A DNA stretch of 64,000 nt from assembly GCF_019192965.1 (NCBI RefSeq), contig NZ_JAHTKU010000023.1:1-64000 (forward strand), in the 5' to 3' direction. The notes under the pieces are model-generated. The model searched no databases. It saw nothing but the letters and a program-made list of their open reading frames with translations, and was not told the origin of the DNA. The stretch comes from Nocardioides daeguensis (GTDB taxonomy: Bacteria > Actinomycetota > Actinomycetes > Propionibacteriales > Nocardioidaceae). Shown piece by piece: positions 1-8,248 of this stretch (the stretch's first letter is position 1; each line of letters begins with the position of its first letter). A program made the translations under genes and the position numbers.

Positions 1-192
1 ACGACAGGCGCCGTTCACGCCGGTCGGTCAAGCTCCTGATCAGGCCAGTCGCTCCAACCCGGGCCGGGGCCGGCAACCACGAGCGGACAAGTCCACTTCA
101 AGGCACGAAGCCAGTCTCGAGATGAGTACACCCGCGGTCACCGCCCCACAGCCCATCACTGATCAGGCTGCAAAGGAATCCTCACAGTCTCG
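1..192 (-). mobile_element. Left-end noncoding region of an IS110-family element (copy A), cut by the window edge
   Basis: Positions 1-192 are the reverse complement of 45520-45712, the 5' noncoding part of the intact IS110 element, and differ only by one missing base between positions 127 and 128. The transposase of this copy would lie to the left of the window and be transcribed leftwards. Its outer boundary abuts the same palindromic repeat family that flanks the other copy. Whether the rest of the element is intact cannot be seen. Confidence 0.9.
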
Positions 193-294
193 TGACGCGC
201 CACGACCTCGCTTGCTTCGCTGCGCGAGCTCGCCGGCGCTCCTCGACCTTCGGCCGCTCACCGCAGGTTCGCAGGCTCACCTGCGGGCGGCCTC
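187..294 (-). repeat. Intergenic palindromic repeat R1
   Basis: About 108 bases matching 45423-45525 (R2) and 34880-34986 (R3), and in shortened form 46875-46961 (R4). Read on the minus strand it begins at the last codons of the response regulator, supplies its stop codon, forms a hairpin (GCAGGTGAGCCTGC region), and ends at CGAGACT where the IS110 left end starts. It shares its distinguishing variant bases with R4 rather than R2. Confidence 0.8.
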
Positions 295-933
295 GATGGT
301 CAGCGCGATCTGGACCCGGTTGGTGGTCTCCAGCTTCTCGAACAGCTTCGACACGTGGCCCTTCACGGTCGGGACCGACAGGTGGAGCTCGCGGGCGATC
401 TCGGCGTTGGACAGCCCGCGGCCGACGGCGCCGGCGACCTCGAGCTCGCGCTCGGTCAGCCGGTCCAGGCGGCGCTGGGCGTCGCTGGCGCGGCTGTCGC
501 CGGAATCGGTGCGGACCCGTTCGATCAGGGTCCGGGTGACCGACGGGGAGAGCATCGGGTCGCCGTCGGCGACCTTCCGCAGGGCGGCGACGATCTCCGG
601 GGGAGCGGTGTCCTTGAGCAGGAAGCCGTCGGCGCCGGCTGCCAACGCCCCGACGACGTAGTCGTCGGCGTCGAAGGTGGTCAGCACGATCACCCGCGGC
701 GGCTGCGGGTCGGCGTGCAGGACCCGGGTCGCGGCCAAGCCGTCGAGGACCGGCATCCGGATGTCCATCAGGACCACGTTGGGCCGCAGCTCGCGGGCCA
801 GGGCGATGCCGGCGCGCCCGTCGGGCGCCTCGCCGACGACCGCGATGTCGGCCTGCCCGCCGAGCATCAGGGTGAGCGCGGAGCGCACCAGCGGGTCGTC
901 GTCGACGACGAGGACGCGGATCTGGTCGGTCAC
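277..933 (-). CDS. NarL/LuxR-family response regulator
   Basis: Two-component response regulator of 218 aa that binds DNA when phosphorylated. The N-terminal receiver domain has the acidic triad DDD at residues 11-13, phospho-acceptor D57 in LMDIRMP, and a conserved Lys in LLKDTAP near 107. A C-terminal LuxR-type helix-turn-helix (LTERELEVAGAVGRGLS onward) spans roughly 150-205. The GTG at 933 is preceded by AGGAGG and overlaps the kinase stop as GTGA, so the pair is translationally coupled. The last codons and stop fall inside repeat R1. It probably controls the divergent ABC exporter at 2265-3997; that is inferred from position. Confidence 0.93.
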   Translation of the reverse strand: MTDQIRVLVVDDDPLVRSALTLMLGGQADIAVVGEAPDGRAGIALARELRPNVVLMDIRMPVLDGLAATRVLHADPQPPRVIVLTTFDADDYVVGALAAGADGFLLKDTAPPEIVAALRKVADGDPMLSPSVTRTLIERVRTDSGDSRASDAQRRLDRLTERELEVAGAVGRGLSNAEIARELHLSVPTVKGHVSKLFEKLETTNRVQIALTIEAARR

Positions 934-2135
934 AAGGATGCCTCCTGCTCGGCGGTCCACGGTAGCCATGCGCGCAGCACGAACTGGTCCGGGGCGCCGG
1001 TCGTCGTGGCGCGCTCGATGCCGTGGGTCAGCGTGCCCCCGCGCAGCTCGGCCCGCTCGGTGAGACCGACCAGCCCCAGGCCGGCGCCGGGTGTGTGGGT
1101 GGGGCCGAACCCCAGCGCGTTGTGCAGCGCCACCTCGACGCCGTCGGCAGGGGAGCCGCCGACCCGGATCCGCAGCATCGCCGCCGGTGCATGCTTGCCG
1201 GCGTTGGTGATGCCCTCCTGCACGATCCGGTACACGGTGCGGCCCACCGCCTCGGGCAGGTCCTCGCCGGAGGACAGCGCGTCGTCGTACTCGACGGCGG
1301 TGCCGGCGCGGCGGGCGTCCGCGACGAGGGCGTCGAGGTCGCAGTAGGTCGGTTGCGGCCCGGTCAGCGGACCGGTGCCGGGCGCGCCGTCGACGTCGCG
1401 GAGCACGCCGAGCACCTCGCGCAGGTCGCTCAGCGCCTCGTGCGCCTTGGCCTGGATGACCGCGACGCTGCTGCGCATCTCGTCGGCGCTCAGATCCTCG
1501 CGGAAGGTGAGGGCGCCGGCGTGCATCGAGATCTGGGAGATCCGGTGGGCGAGCACGTCGTGCATCTCCCGGGCGATCCGGGCACGCTCGGTGGACCGGG
1601 CCTGCGCGGCGCGCAGGTCGCGCTCGGCCTCGGCGGTCTCGGCGCGCTGGCGCAACGTCCACACCAGCTCGCGGCGCGAGCCGATGAACATGCCCCACGC
1701 GGTGATCGCCAGGACCACGGCGACGGTGACGGCCAGGTTCACCCACCACGGGTCGCCGGAGTCGCTGGGCTGCACGGCGTAGTAGACCAGGCTGAACACC
1801 ACGTTGAGCGCGCCGACGGTGATCACCTGCCACCAGCGGCGCCGGGTCGCCAGGGAGACGGTGGCGAGGGCGGCCGGGCCGGCGGACAGAGAGCTCAGGG
1901 GCGCCATCAGGATCGTGACCACCGCGATCGTGAACGGCCAGCGGCGGCGGAACGCGACCAGCACGAAGGCCAGCAGGCCCACGAGGAGGTCGCCCCAGAA
2001 CAGCAGCGGGTTCCGGTCGAGCTGGGCGTTCATCACCGGCGTCCACACCAGCAGTCCGATGGCGAGAGCCAGGAGGTAGCGCCAGACCTGGCTGTACCAA
2101 CGCAGGCGCGGCTGGTAGTCCTCCGGCGTGTCCAC
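930..2135 (-). CDS. DesK/NarX-type sensor histidine kinase
   Basis: Membrane sensor kinase of 401 aa that autophosphorylates and passes phosphate to the adjacent regulator. It has several hydrophobic helices in residues 15-150, a coiled-coil linker at about 160-185, a HisKA_3 dimerisation helix with H192 (ARIAREMHDVLAHRIS) and a HATPase domain with N box (GITNAGKHA) and G box (GAGLGLVGL). The GTG start at 2135 lies six bases after TAGCCT, so a leaderless transcript is likely. A kinase-regulator operon divergent from an ABC exporter is a common Gram-positive arrangement for sensing drugs or envelope stress. The ligand is unknown. Confidence 0.93.
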   Translation of the reverse strand: MDTPEDYQPRLRWYSQVWRYLLALAIGLLVWTPVMNAQLDRNPLLFWGDLLVGLLAFVLVAFRRRWPFTIAVVTILMAPLSSLSAGPAALATVSLATRRRWWQVITVGALNVVFSLVYYAVQPSDSGDPWWVNLAVTVAVVLAITAWGMFIGSRRELVWTLRQRAETAEAERDLRAAQARSTERARIAREMHDVLAHRISQISMHAGALTFREDLSADEMRSSVAVIQAKAHEALSDLREVLGVLRDVDGAPGTGPLTGPQPTYCDLDALVADARRAGTAVEYDDALSSGEDLPEAVGRTVYRIVQEGITNAGKHAPAAMLRIRVGGSPADGVEVALHNALGFGPTHTPGAGLGLVGLTERAELRGGTLTHGIERATTTGAPDQFVLRAWLPWTAEQEASL

Positions 2136-2264
2136 GCTCCGAGGCTAGGGCCTCCCCATCGGGACGGGCAGCGCCCCGGGGCCGGAGCGACCCCTACTTT
2201 GGTCGGGGCGACTCGCGACGCCGGTTCGGTGTGCGGGTCGGCCGCGTCGGGCAGGCTGGGCCCC
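2136..2264. promoter_or_regulatory. Divergent promoter region between sensor kinase and ABC exporter
   Basis: On the minus strand TAGCCT lies six bases before the kinase GTG. On the plus strand CAGGCT (2252-2257) lies seven bases before the ATPase ATG at 2265. Both look like leaderless -10 elements. The 129 bases between the starts are the obvious place for the response regulator to bind, though I see no clear inverted repeat. Confidence 0.55.
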
Positions 2265-3203
2265 ATGATCACCGTTGATCGACTCACCAAGACCTACGGC
2301 GCGTACACCGCCGTGGACGACGTCAGCTTTGCGTGCCAGCCCGGCCGCGTGACCGGCTTCCTCGGCCCCAACGGCGCGGGGAAGACGACCACCATGCGGA
2401 TCATGGTCGGCCTGAGCCTCCCCACCCGCGGCAACGTCACGATCGGTGGCCTGCGCTACCACGACATCCCCAACCCGGGCCGCCACGTCGGGACCCTGCT
2501 CGACGCGTCGGCGCAGCACGTCGGTCGCAGCGGCCGCGAGATCCTCGCGATCGCCGCGCAGACCATGGGTCTGCCGAAGACCCGGGTCGACGAGATGCTC
2601 GCCCTGGTCGGGCTCACCGACGACGAGGCCGGTCGCCGGCTGCGCAACTACTCGCTCGGCATGAAGCAGCGCCTCGGCATCGCCCACGCGCTGCTCGGCG
2701 ACCCGTCGGTGCTCATCCTCGACGAGCCGGCCAACGGCCTGGACCCGGCCGGCATCCGCTGGATGCGCGGCCTGCTCAAGGGGTACGCCGACCGGGGCGG
2801 CACCGTCCTGCTGTCCAGCCACCTGCTGCACGAGGTCGAGCAGATCGCGGACGAGATGATCCTCATCGGCCGCGGCAAGATCGTCGCCCGGGGCGACCGC
2901 GAGACCCTGCTGGCCGGCGCCAACGGCACGCCGGTCACGCTGGTCACCTCGCTCGACAACACCGCTCTCGGCGCGGCGCTGACCCACGCTGGCCACGGCG
3001 TCGAGCCCGCCGGCCCCGGCCTCAAGGTGCAGGCGAGCCCCGAGCAGGTCGGCCGTGCCGCCCTGGCCGCCGGTGTCGTCCTCACCGACCTCCGGTCCGG
3101 CGGTGCCGGCCTGGAGGACCTCTTCCTCGAGCTGACCTCGGCCGACGCCCGCGAGGCCGTCGCCGGCTTCGGCGCCCCGACCCCCGGAGGTATCCCCGCA
3201 TGA
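2265..3203 (+). CDS. ABC transporter ATP-binding protein (DrrA/CcmA-like exporter)
   Basis: ATPase subunit of an ABC-2 type exporter, 312 aa. It shows Walker A GPNGAGKTT near residue 40, the signature YSLGMKQRLGIAHALLG, Walker B VLILDEPANGLDP and the switch His in LLSSHLLHE. A C-terminal extension of about 90 residues is typical of bacitracin- or daunorubicin-type exporter ATPases. The ATG follows a CAGGCT hexamer by seven bases. Its stop overlaps the start of the permease as ATGA, so the two proteins form one transporter. The substrate is not evident; the neighbouring two-component system suggests inducible export. Confidence 0.94.
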   Translation: MITVDRLTKTYGAYTAVDDVSFACQPGRVTGFLGPNGAGKTTTMRIMVGLSLPTRGNVTIGGLRYHDIPNPGRHVGTLLDASAQHVGRSGREILAIAAQTMGLPKTRVDEMLALVGLTDDEAGRRLRNYSLGMKQRLGIAHALLGDPSVLILDEPANGLDPAGIRWMRGLLKGYADRGGTVLLSSHLLHEVEQIADEMILIGRGKIVARGDRETLLAGANGTPVTLVTSLDNTALGAALTHAGHGVEPAGPGLKVQASPEQVGRAALAAGVVLTDLRSGGAGLEDLFLELTSADAREAVAGFGAPTPGGIPA

Positions 3204-3997
3204 GCAGCACAGCCGTCCCGACCCTGGACATCTCAGGTACCCCGCGCACCCCGCTGAGCCGCCTGGTCGGGGTGGAGCTTCGCAAGGCGATCGACACCCG
3301 CGCGGGCTTCTGGTTCGCGACCTCGATCGTCGGGCTTGTCTGCGCGGTTCTGCTGATCTACACCCTCGCCGCCCCCGACGGCTCGAAGAACCTCGACGAC
3401 ATGCTGCCGATCGCAGGCGGCGTCCTCGGCTACTTCCTGCCGATCCTGATCATCATGCTGGTCACCAGCGAGCAGTCCCAGCGCAACGGTCTGGTCACCT
3501 TCACACTCGAGCCGCAACGCTCGCGCGTCGTGGCCGCGAAGTTCCTCGCCGGCATCAGCCTCGCTGCCGTGGTCATGGTGCTGGCTGCGCTGCTGGCCGT
3601 CGTGTTCACCGGCATCGGTGCGGTGACCGGCGGCGCGCCCGACTGGTCGGTCGACGGCAACCTGCTGTTCAACGGCTTCGTCCTCGCCAACCTGATCGGC
3701 ATCTTCGTCGGCTTCGCCATCGCGATGCTGCTGATGAACACCCCGGCCGGCATCGTCGTGTACTTCGCCTACAGCCTGATCCTCCCGATCGCCGCCGGCA
3801 TCCTGAGCGCGCTCAGCAGCGGCTTCGAGAAGGTCGCGCCTTGGATCGAGTTCAACACCGCCCAAGCGCCGCTGCTCACCGGTGACTTCCAGCCCTCCGG
3901 CGAGGAGTGGGCCCAGTTCGCCACTGCCGGCTTCCTGTGGTTGGTGGTCCCTCTCGTCCTCGGCACGCTGCGGCTGCTGCGCATCGAGTTCAAGTAG
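3200..3997 (+). CDS. ABC-2 type permease
   Basis: Membrane subunit of 265 aa partnering the preceding ATPase. After a hydrophilic N-terminus of about 30 residues there are about six hydrophobic segments (around 38-60, 75-92, 110-135, 155-175, 178-205, 235-255). The ATG at 3200 has GGAGG ten bases upstream and overlaps the ATPase stop. It looks like the ABC2_membrane_4 type seen in lantibiotic-immunity or bacitracin-export systems, although family assignment from sequence alone is approximate. A strong hairpin at 4045-4085 follows. Confidence 0.88.
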   Translation: MSSTAVPTLDISGTPRTPLSRLVGVELRKAIDTRAGFWFATSIVGLVCAVLLIYTLAAPDGSKNLDDMLPIAGGVLGYFLPILIIMLVTSEQSQRNGLVTFTLEPQRSRVVAAKFLAGISLAAVVMVLAALLAVVFTGIGAVTGGAPDWSVDGNLLFNGFVLANLIGIFVGFAIAMLLMNTPAGIVVYFAYSLILPIAAGILSALSSGFEKVAPWIEFNTAQAPLLTGDFQPSGEEWAQFATAGFLWLVVPLVLGTLRLLRIEFK

Positions 3998-4044
3998 CTC
4001 TCCCGGAACAGCCCCGGCCCTTCATCGAAGGTTGCCGGACACGT

Positions 4045-4085
4045 CACCGTGGCGGAGCCTGCGCGTAGCGGGCTCCGCCACGGTG
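4045..4085 (+). terminator. Hairpin terminator after the ABC exporter
   Basis: Perfect 15-bp stem (CACCGTGGCGGAGCC with its complement at 4071-4085) and an 11-base loop, located 47 bases after the permease stop. There is no T-run, as is common for hairpin terminators in GC-rich actinobacteria. It ends just before the next gene. Confidence 0.7.
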
Positions 4086-4092
4086 CTGTGGC

Positions 4093-4851
4093 GTGGGCAA
4101 CGGATACCTCCGCCTCGCCGCTCTCGGCGACAGCACCACCGTCGGTCTCGGTGACCCGCTCCCGGGTGGCGGGTGGCGGGGCTGGGCCCGGCTGCTGGCC
4201 GAGGCGTTGCAGGCGTCGTACGACGTCTCGTTCTGCAACGTGGCCCGCTCCGGGGCCACCGCCGCGAGCGTGCGCGAGCAGCAGCTCGCCGAGGCGCTCG
4301 CGCACCGCCCCGACCTCGCCTCGCTGCCGGTCGGCGTCAACGACACGCTCCGCTCGACCTGGGACCCGGAGCGGCTGCATGCCGACCTCGCCGAGGTCGC
4401 CGGCGCGCTGGTCGGTGGAGGCGCCACCCTGATGACCGTCCGCTGGCACGACCACGCCGCGCTGCTCGGGCTGCCGCGGGTCGTCGTGCGGCCGATGGCG
4501 GAGCGGATCGCGCTCGTCAACGAGGTCTACGACGACCTGCACGCGACGTACGGCGGCCTCCGGCTCGACCTCGCCCTCATGCCCGAGGTGCGGGACCGGA
4601 CCTGCTGGTCGATCGACCGCTTCCACCCCTCCGAGCTGGGCCACCGGGCGCTGGCGCGCGCCTGGGGCGAGCGGCTGCACGCGGCCGGATTCGACTTCCC
4701 GCTGCCGAGCCTCGAGCGGGGCGGCGGCTGTTCGCCGAGCTGGCGCCGCGACGTCGCGTGGATGGTCACCGAGGGCGCGCCCTGGTTCGGCCGCCGGGCC
4801 CGCGACCTCGGGCCGTGGGCGGTCCGCCGGGCGCTCGCGGTCGCCCGCTGA
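4093..4851 (+). CDS. SGNH/GDSL-family hydrolase
   Basis: Predicted esterase or lipase of 252 aa with the SGNH fold. Block I GDSTT holds the nucleophilic Ser near residue 14, followed by the Gly block ARSGATA, the Asn block GVNDTL, and the terminal catalytic pair in DRFHPSELGH. The usual block III Gly is in PVGVND. There is no signal peptide, so it acts in the cytoplasm. The GTG at 4093 starts eight bases after the preceding hairpin and has no obvious ribosome binding site. The substrate cannot be inferred; the C-terminal 50 residues, rich in Arg and Trp, are outside the core domain. Confidence 0.85.
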   Translation: MGNGYLRLAALGDSTTVGLGDPLPGGGWRGWARLLAEALQASYDVSFCNVARSGATAASVREQQLAEALAHRPDLASLPVGVNDTLRSTWDPERLHADLAEVAGALVGGGATLMTVRWHDHAALLGLPRVVVRPMAERIALVNEVYDDLHATYGGLRLDLALMPEVRDRTCWSIDRFHPSELGHRALARAWGERLHAAGFDFPLPSLERGGGCSPSWRRDVAWMVTEGAPWFGRRARDLGPWAVRRALAVAR

Positions 4852-4871
4852 GCGCTCGGTAGGTTGGGCCC

Positions 4872-5585
4872 ATGAGCACCCGTGAGGACGGCCGCGCCGA
4901 CGACGAGCTGCGCCCGATCAAGATCACCCGCAACTGGCTCGACCACCCCGCCGGCTCGGTGCTGGTGGAGTTCGGTCGGACCCGCGTGCTCTGCGCGGCG
5001 TCCGCGTCCGAGGGCGTGCCGCGGTGGCGCAAGGGCTCGGGGCTCGGCTGGGTCACCGCCGAGTACGCCATGCTCCCGGCCGCCACCAACACCCGCTCGG
5101 ACCGCGAGTCGGTCAAGGGTCGCATCGGTGGCCGCACCCACGAGATCAGCCGGCTGATCGGCCGATCCCTGCGCGCCGTCATCGACGACAAGGCGCTCGG
5201 CGAGAACACCATCCAGATCGACTGCGACGTCCTCCAGGCCGACGGCGGCACCCGTACCGCCGCCATCACCGGCGCGTACGTCGCCCTGGCCGACGCCTGC
5301 GCCAAGCTGCGGGTGCCCAGCGCGCTCACCGGGTCGGTGGCCGCCGTCAGCGTCGGCATCATCGACGGCGTGCCGCGCCTCGACCTGCCCTACGTCGAGG
5401 ACGTCCGCGCCGAGACCGACATGAACGTCGTGATGACCGGCGACGGCAAGTTCGTCGAGGTCCAGGGCACCGCCGAGGGCGTCGCCTTCGACCGGGCCGA
5501 GCTCGACGCGCTTCTCGCGCTGGCCGAGAAGGGCTGCGCCGACCTCACGCGGCTGCAGCGCGAGGCCCTGGAACTCGGTGGTTGA
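4872..5585 (+). CDS. rph: Ribonuclease PH
   Basis: Phosphate-dependent 3'-5' exoribonuclease that trims tRNA 3' ends, 237 aa, the usual length. It has the N-terminal [16 protein letters not shown], the phosphate/RNA-binding segment [19 protein letters not shown], and the [18 protein letters not shown] core. The ATG at 4872 lies six bases after TAGGTT (4860-4865), a leaderless arrangement. Its last codons and stop lie inside a palindromic repeat at 5577-5613 that also overlaps the start of rdgB. In many actinobacteria rph-rdgB follows murI and an MBL hydrolase, which here sit 42 kb away in opposite orientation. Confidence 0.97.
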   Translation: MSTREDGRADDELRPIKITRNWLDHPAGSVLVEFGRTRVLCAASASEGVPRWRKGSGLGWVTAEYAMLPAATNTRSDRESVKGRIGGRTHEISRLIGRSLRAVIDDKALGENTIQIDCDVLQADGGTRTAAITGAYVALADACAKLRVPSALTGSVAAVSVGIIDGVPRLDLPYVEDVRAETDMNVVMTGDGKFVEVQGTAEGVAFDRAELDALLALAEKGCADLTRLQREALELGG

Positions 5586-5613
5586 GGTGCGAGCGCCAGC
5601 GAGCCTCGAAACC
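5577..5613 (+). repeat. Short palindromic repeat at the rph/rdgB junction
   Basis: GGTGGTTGAGGTGCGAGCG then CCAGCGAGCCTCGAAACC: two arms that pair with a small loop (GGTTgaGGtgCGagcgC against its partner). It provides the terminal codons and TGA of rph and the in-frame GTG codons upstream of the conserved part of rdgB. I recall this palindrome as frequent in Nocardioides genomes, which should be confirmed. Confidence 0.65.
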
Positions 5614-6222
5614 AAGGTGCTCGTCGCGTCCCGCAACGCCAAGAAGCTCGAGGAGATGCGCCGGATCCTGGCCGAGCAGATGACGGCCGTCGAGGTGGTC
5701 GGCCTCGACGACGTCGCGCCGTTCGAGGAGCCGGTCGAGGACCAGCCGACCTTCGAGGGCAACGCCCTGCTCAAGGCCCGCGCGGGTGTCGCCGCCACCG
5801 GTCTGCCGACGCTCGCCGACGACTCCGGCCTGTGCGTCGACGCCCTCAACGGCATGCCCGGTGTGCTCTCGGCCCGGTGGTCGGGCCCGCCCAAGAGCGA
5901 CGAGCGCAACAACGAGCTGCTGCTCGCCCAGCTGCACGACGTCCCCGACGAGCGTCGTACGGCCCACTTCGTGTGCGCCGTCGCCGTCGTCCACCCCGAC
6001 GGCCGCGAGATCGTCGTCGAGGGCCGGATGGACGGGCACGTCGTCCGGGAGGTCCGCGGCACCGGCGGGTTCGGCTACGACGTCCTGTTCGTCGCCGCCG
6101 ACCGCCCGGGCGTCACCACCGCCGAGCTGTCCCGCGAGGACAAGGACGCGATCTCGCACCGCGGGAAGGCCCTGCGCGAGGTCGCGCCCCTGGTGGCGCA
6201 GCTGCTGTCCGCGTCGTCCTGA
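5578..6222 (+). CDS. rdgB: XTP/dITP diphosphatase (non-canonical purine NTP pyrophosphatase)
   Basis: House-cleaning enzyme that hydrolyses ITP, dITP and XTP to the monophosphate so deaminated purines stay out of nucleic acids. The protein of up to 214 aa has the N-terminal [14 protein letters not shown], the acidic substrate site [26 protein letters not shown], and the C-terminal SHRGKALR. The start is uncertain: GTG at 5578 overlaps rph by eight bases, but conservation begins only near 5617, and everything before it derives from the repeat at 5577-5613. GTG 5587 or 5617 are alternatives. Its stop is four bases from the convergent tRNA-Leu. Confidence 0.93.
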   Translation: MVEVRAPASLETKVLVASRNAKKLEEMRRILAEQMTAVEVVGLDDVAPFEEPVEDQPTFEGNALLKARAGVAATGLPTLADDSGLCVDALNGMPGVLSARWSGPPKSDERNNELLLAQLHDVPDERRTAHFVCAVAVVHPDGREIVVEGRMDGHVVREVRGTGGFGYDVLFVAADRPGVTTAELSREDKDAISHRGKALREVAPLVAQLLSASS

Positions 6223-6226
6223 TCGG

Positions 6227-6308
6227 TGCCGAAGGCGGGACTCGAACCCGCACACCCGAAGGCACGGCATCCTAAGTGCCGCGTGTCTGCCAGTTCCACC
6301 ACTCCGGC
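6227..6308 (-). tRNA. tRNA-Leu (anticodon TAG)
   Basis: On the minus strand the acceptor GCCGGAG pairs with CTTCGGC and the anticodon loop is CTTAGGA. A long variable arm typical of class II tRNAs and the T-arm GGGTTCGAGTCCC follow. CCA is not encoded. It converges with rdgB, four bases from its stop. Confidence 0.95.
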
Positions 6309-6358
6309 GTGAGCGGGACGAGTCTAGGACGCCCGCTCCGCCGACCCGCGGGCCGCCG

Positions 6359-7573
6359 CTACTGCGTCCACTGCCAGGAGCCGAGGATCTCGTCGAAGCG
6401 GGTGAGCACGTCGTCGTCGCCGTCCTTGAGCGAGACGGTGATCGAGTACGCCGTGTCGCCGCTGATCACGAGGTAGGACCGCTGGGCGACGTCGATGCCG
6501 TTCTCGTTGGTCCGGGTGATGTCGACGCCGAGCGCCGTCTCGCCGCCGATGGTGGTGTCGTCGATGTCAGTCGCGTACGCGGTCTCGTCGCCGTCGGTCA
6601 GCGCGGTCTTCCAGTCGTCCGCGAGGTCGTTCGGGTCGGTCGAGCCGTAGGCCGACTGGGTCTCCACGATCACGTTGCCGCGAGCGGTGTTGAACGTCGC
6701 GCCCCAGATGAACACCCGGTCGAGCGTGCTCAGGCCCGGGTTCTGCGCGGTGAAGTCCGCGGTGCCGTCGACCCAGCCGTCGGGCAGCTCGGTCTCGTAG
6801 CCCGTGCCGGTCGCGTTGTTGCCGCTGGCGCTCGCGTCGTCGGTGGGCTCGTCGGTGGGCGAGTCGGTGCTGTCGGTGGTCTTCGTGGTCTCCGAGGCCG
6901 GGTCGGAGGCCTTCTTCTCGTCGTCGCTGCCGGCGATCGCGATGATGCCGATGATGCCGGCCACGATGACGACGAGCGCGACCGCGATCGCGGCGACGAC
7001 GAAACCGGTGCTGGACTTCTTCTTCGGCGGTGTCGGCTGCCCCCAGGACGCCTGGCCCGGGGCGGCGTACGACGGCGGGGTGGGCTGGTGCGGCGGCGAC
7101 ACGATCGGCTGCTGCGCGGGCGCCGGGTACGGCGAGGCGACCGGCGAGGCGACCGGGGAGGTGACCGGCGGCTGGTTCGGCGCGGTGCCGCCGGGGCCGA
7201 AGCCGGGCGGGGTCGACGTGGCGGCATCAGGGTCGAGCCCCTCGACCAGCGACTCGGGCACCTTGCCCAGCGCGAAGCCGAGGACCGCGATCGCCCACTG
7301 GCAGCCGCGCACGTCGGCGCTGCCGCGGTCGCGGGCCAGGCGCTGGCCGGCGGACTCGACGGCGTCGGCCGGGTTGGCGCCGCTGTCGAGCATCGTGACC
7401 AGCCCGTCGAGGGCGCCGAGCCGGACCGCGTCGGTGAGCAGGTTGATCGTCCCCGCGGACGCCTGGCCCTCGTCGAGGTAGTCGTCGAGGGAGCCGCGGA
7501 ACGCGGTCGCGTCGCGGAACAGCGTGGTGCCGTGGTCGCGGGCGAGCTCGGCGAGCGACTGGTGGAGCTTCAT
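6359..7573 (-). CDS. Single-pass membrane protein with proline-rich linker
   Basis: Protein of 404 aa and unknown function. Residues 1-130 form an Ala/Leu-rich helical domain. A Pro/Ala/Gln-rich linker (about 130-195) leads to a KKK stop-transfer motif and one transmembrane helix near 200-222, then a Ser/Thr/Asp-rich stalk and a C-terminal extracytoplasmic domain of about 130 residues ending in GSWQWTQ. The topology implies a cytoplasmic N-terminus and an outer C-terminal domain. The ATG at 7573 is the first Met before the conserved-looking helix. It sits between bcp and tRNA-Leu on the same strand. I recognise no enzymatic motif. Confidence 0.8.
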   Translation of the reverse strand: MKLHQSLAELARDHGTTLFRDATAFRGSLDDYLDEGQASAGTINLLTDAVRLGALDGLVTMLDSGANPADAVESAGQRLARDRGSADVRGCQWAIAVLGFALGKVPESLVEGLDPDAATSTPPGFGPGGTAPNQPPVTSPVASPVASPYPAPAQQPIVSPPHQPTPPSYAAPGQASWGQPTPPKKKSSTGFVVAAIAVALVVIVAGIIGIIAIAGSDDEKKASDPASETTKTTDSTDSPTDEPTDDASASGNNATGTGYETELPDGWVDGTADFTAQNPGLSTLDRVFIWGATFNTARGNVIVETQSAYGSTDPNDLADDWKTALTDGDETAYATDIDDTTIGGETALGVDITRTNENGIDVAQRSYLVISGDTAYSITVSLKDGDDDVLTRFDEILGSWQWTQ

Positions 7574-7644
7574 CGGGCGGTGTCCTTCAGTTACGTACGG
7601 GCGGGTTCGGGTGGGCAGGCGGGGGAGCGGGGGAGCGGAACGGA

Positions 7645-8127
7645 CTAGGCGAGACCGAGGTCGCGGCGGAGCTTGGCCACGTGGCCGGTCGCCTTGACGT
7701 TGTACTGCGCGAGCTCGACCTTGCCGTCGGTGCCGACCACGAAGGTCGAGCGGATGACGCCCTCGACGACCTTGCCGTAGAGCTTCTTCTCGCCGTACGC
7801 GCCGTAGGTGCGGTGGACCGCCAGCTCGGGGTCGGAGAGCAGCGTGATCGTCAGGTTGTCGCGCTCGCGGAACTTCGCGAGCTTCGTCGTGGGGTCCTTC
7901 GAGATGCCGACGACGGTGTAGCCCGCGCCCTGGAGCGCGTCGAGGGAGTCGGTGAAGTCGCAGGCCTGCTTGGTGCAGCCCGGCGTCATCGCGGCGGGGT
8001 AGAAGTACACGATGACCTTCCGGCCCTGCTCGAGCAGGTCGTAGAGGTCCACCTCGGTGCCGTCGTCCGACGCGAGGGAGAAGTCCGGCGCGGGATCGCC
8101 CGCGGACAGCCTGGCCTGGTCGCTCAT
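7645..8127 (-). CDS. bcp: Thioredoxin-dependent peroxiredoxin, BCP/PrxQ type
   Basis: Reduces hydrogen peroxide and organic peroxides using thioredoxin. The 160-aa protein has the AhpC/TSA fold; the motif TPGCTKQACDF contains the peroxidatic Cys near residue 50 and the resolving Cys five residues later, the BCP arrangement. GDPAPDFSLAS at the N-terminus is also typical. GGAGAAACCG precedes the ATG at 8127. In Streptomyces-like genomes bcp lies near rdgB, tRNA-Leu, a DUF3618 gene and a GroES-like gene, all of which are close here too. Confidence 0.95.
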   Translation of the reverse strand: MSDQARLSAGDPAPDFSLASDDGTEVDLYDLLEQGRKVIVYFYPAAMTPGCTKQACDFTDSLDALQGAGYTVVGISKDPTTKLAKFRERDNLTITLLSDPELAVHRTYGAYGEKKLYGKVVEGVIRSTFVVGTDGKVELAQYNVKATGHVAKLRRDLGLA

Positions 8128-8153
8128 CGGTTTCTCCTGACGCGGTGGCGCTG

Positions 8154-8170
8154 TTGCAAACTACATGCAA
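8154..8170 (+). promoter_or_regulatory. Nur-box-like operator upstream of the nickel/cobalt ECF transporter
   Basis: TTGCAA-ACTAC-ATGCAA, an inverted repeat with a 5-base spacer. It fits the published Streptomyces Nur consensus (tTGCaa-N5-ttGCaA, from memory) with one change in the second arm. It lies 79-95 bases before nikM and 27 bases before the start of bcp, so it could affect both. A second imperfect inverted repeat (CCGGTGT...ACACCGG, near 8205-8230) lies in the likely leader. Confidence 0.6.
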
Positions 8171-8248
8171 TAAGGTGGGTCGTGCTCGTGACCATCTAAC
8201 TACCCCGGTGTCGGGTATCCGAACACCGGATCGAGGCAGGTGCCCCCC

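Noticed and set aside
122-661. Plus-strand open frame starting in the IS110 end
   Set aside because: It is antisense to the response regulator and to the noncoding IS110 region, with Arg/Ser-rich composition and no family.
277-2100. Open frame of 607 codons on the minus strand spanning the response regulator and kinase
   Set aside because: Only its last 218 codons match a protein family; the upstream part is Arg/Pro/Gly-rich and runs antiphase to the kinase gene.
1023-3203. Plus-strand open frame of 726 codons ahead of the ABC ATPase
   Set aside because: The first 414 codons lie antisense to the kinase and have no domain character; the real ATPase begins at ATG 2265.
8171-8248. Cobalamin riboswitch upstream of the nikM gene
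   Set aside because: The leader is under 80 bases and lacks a B12-box; only a small inverted repeat is present. The Nur-like box explains regulation better.
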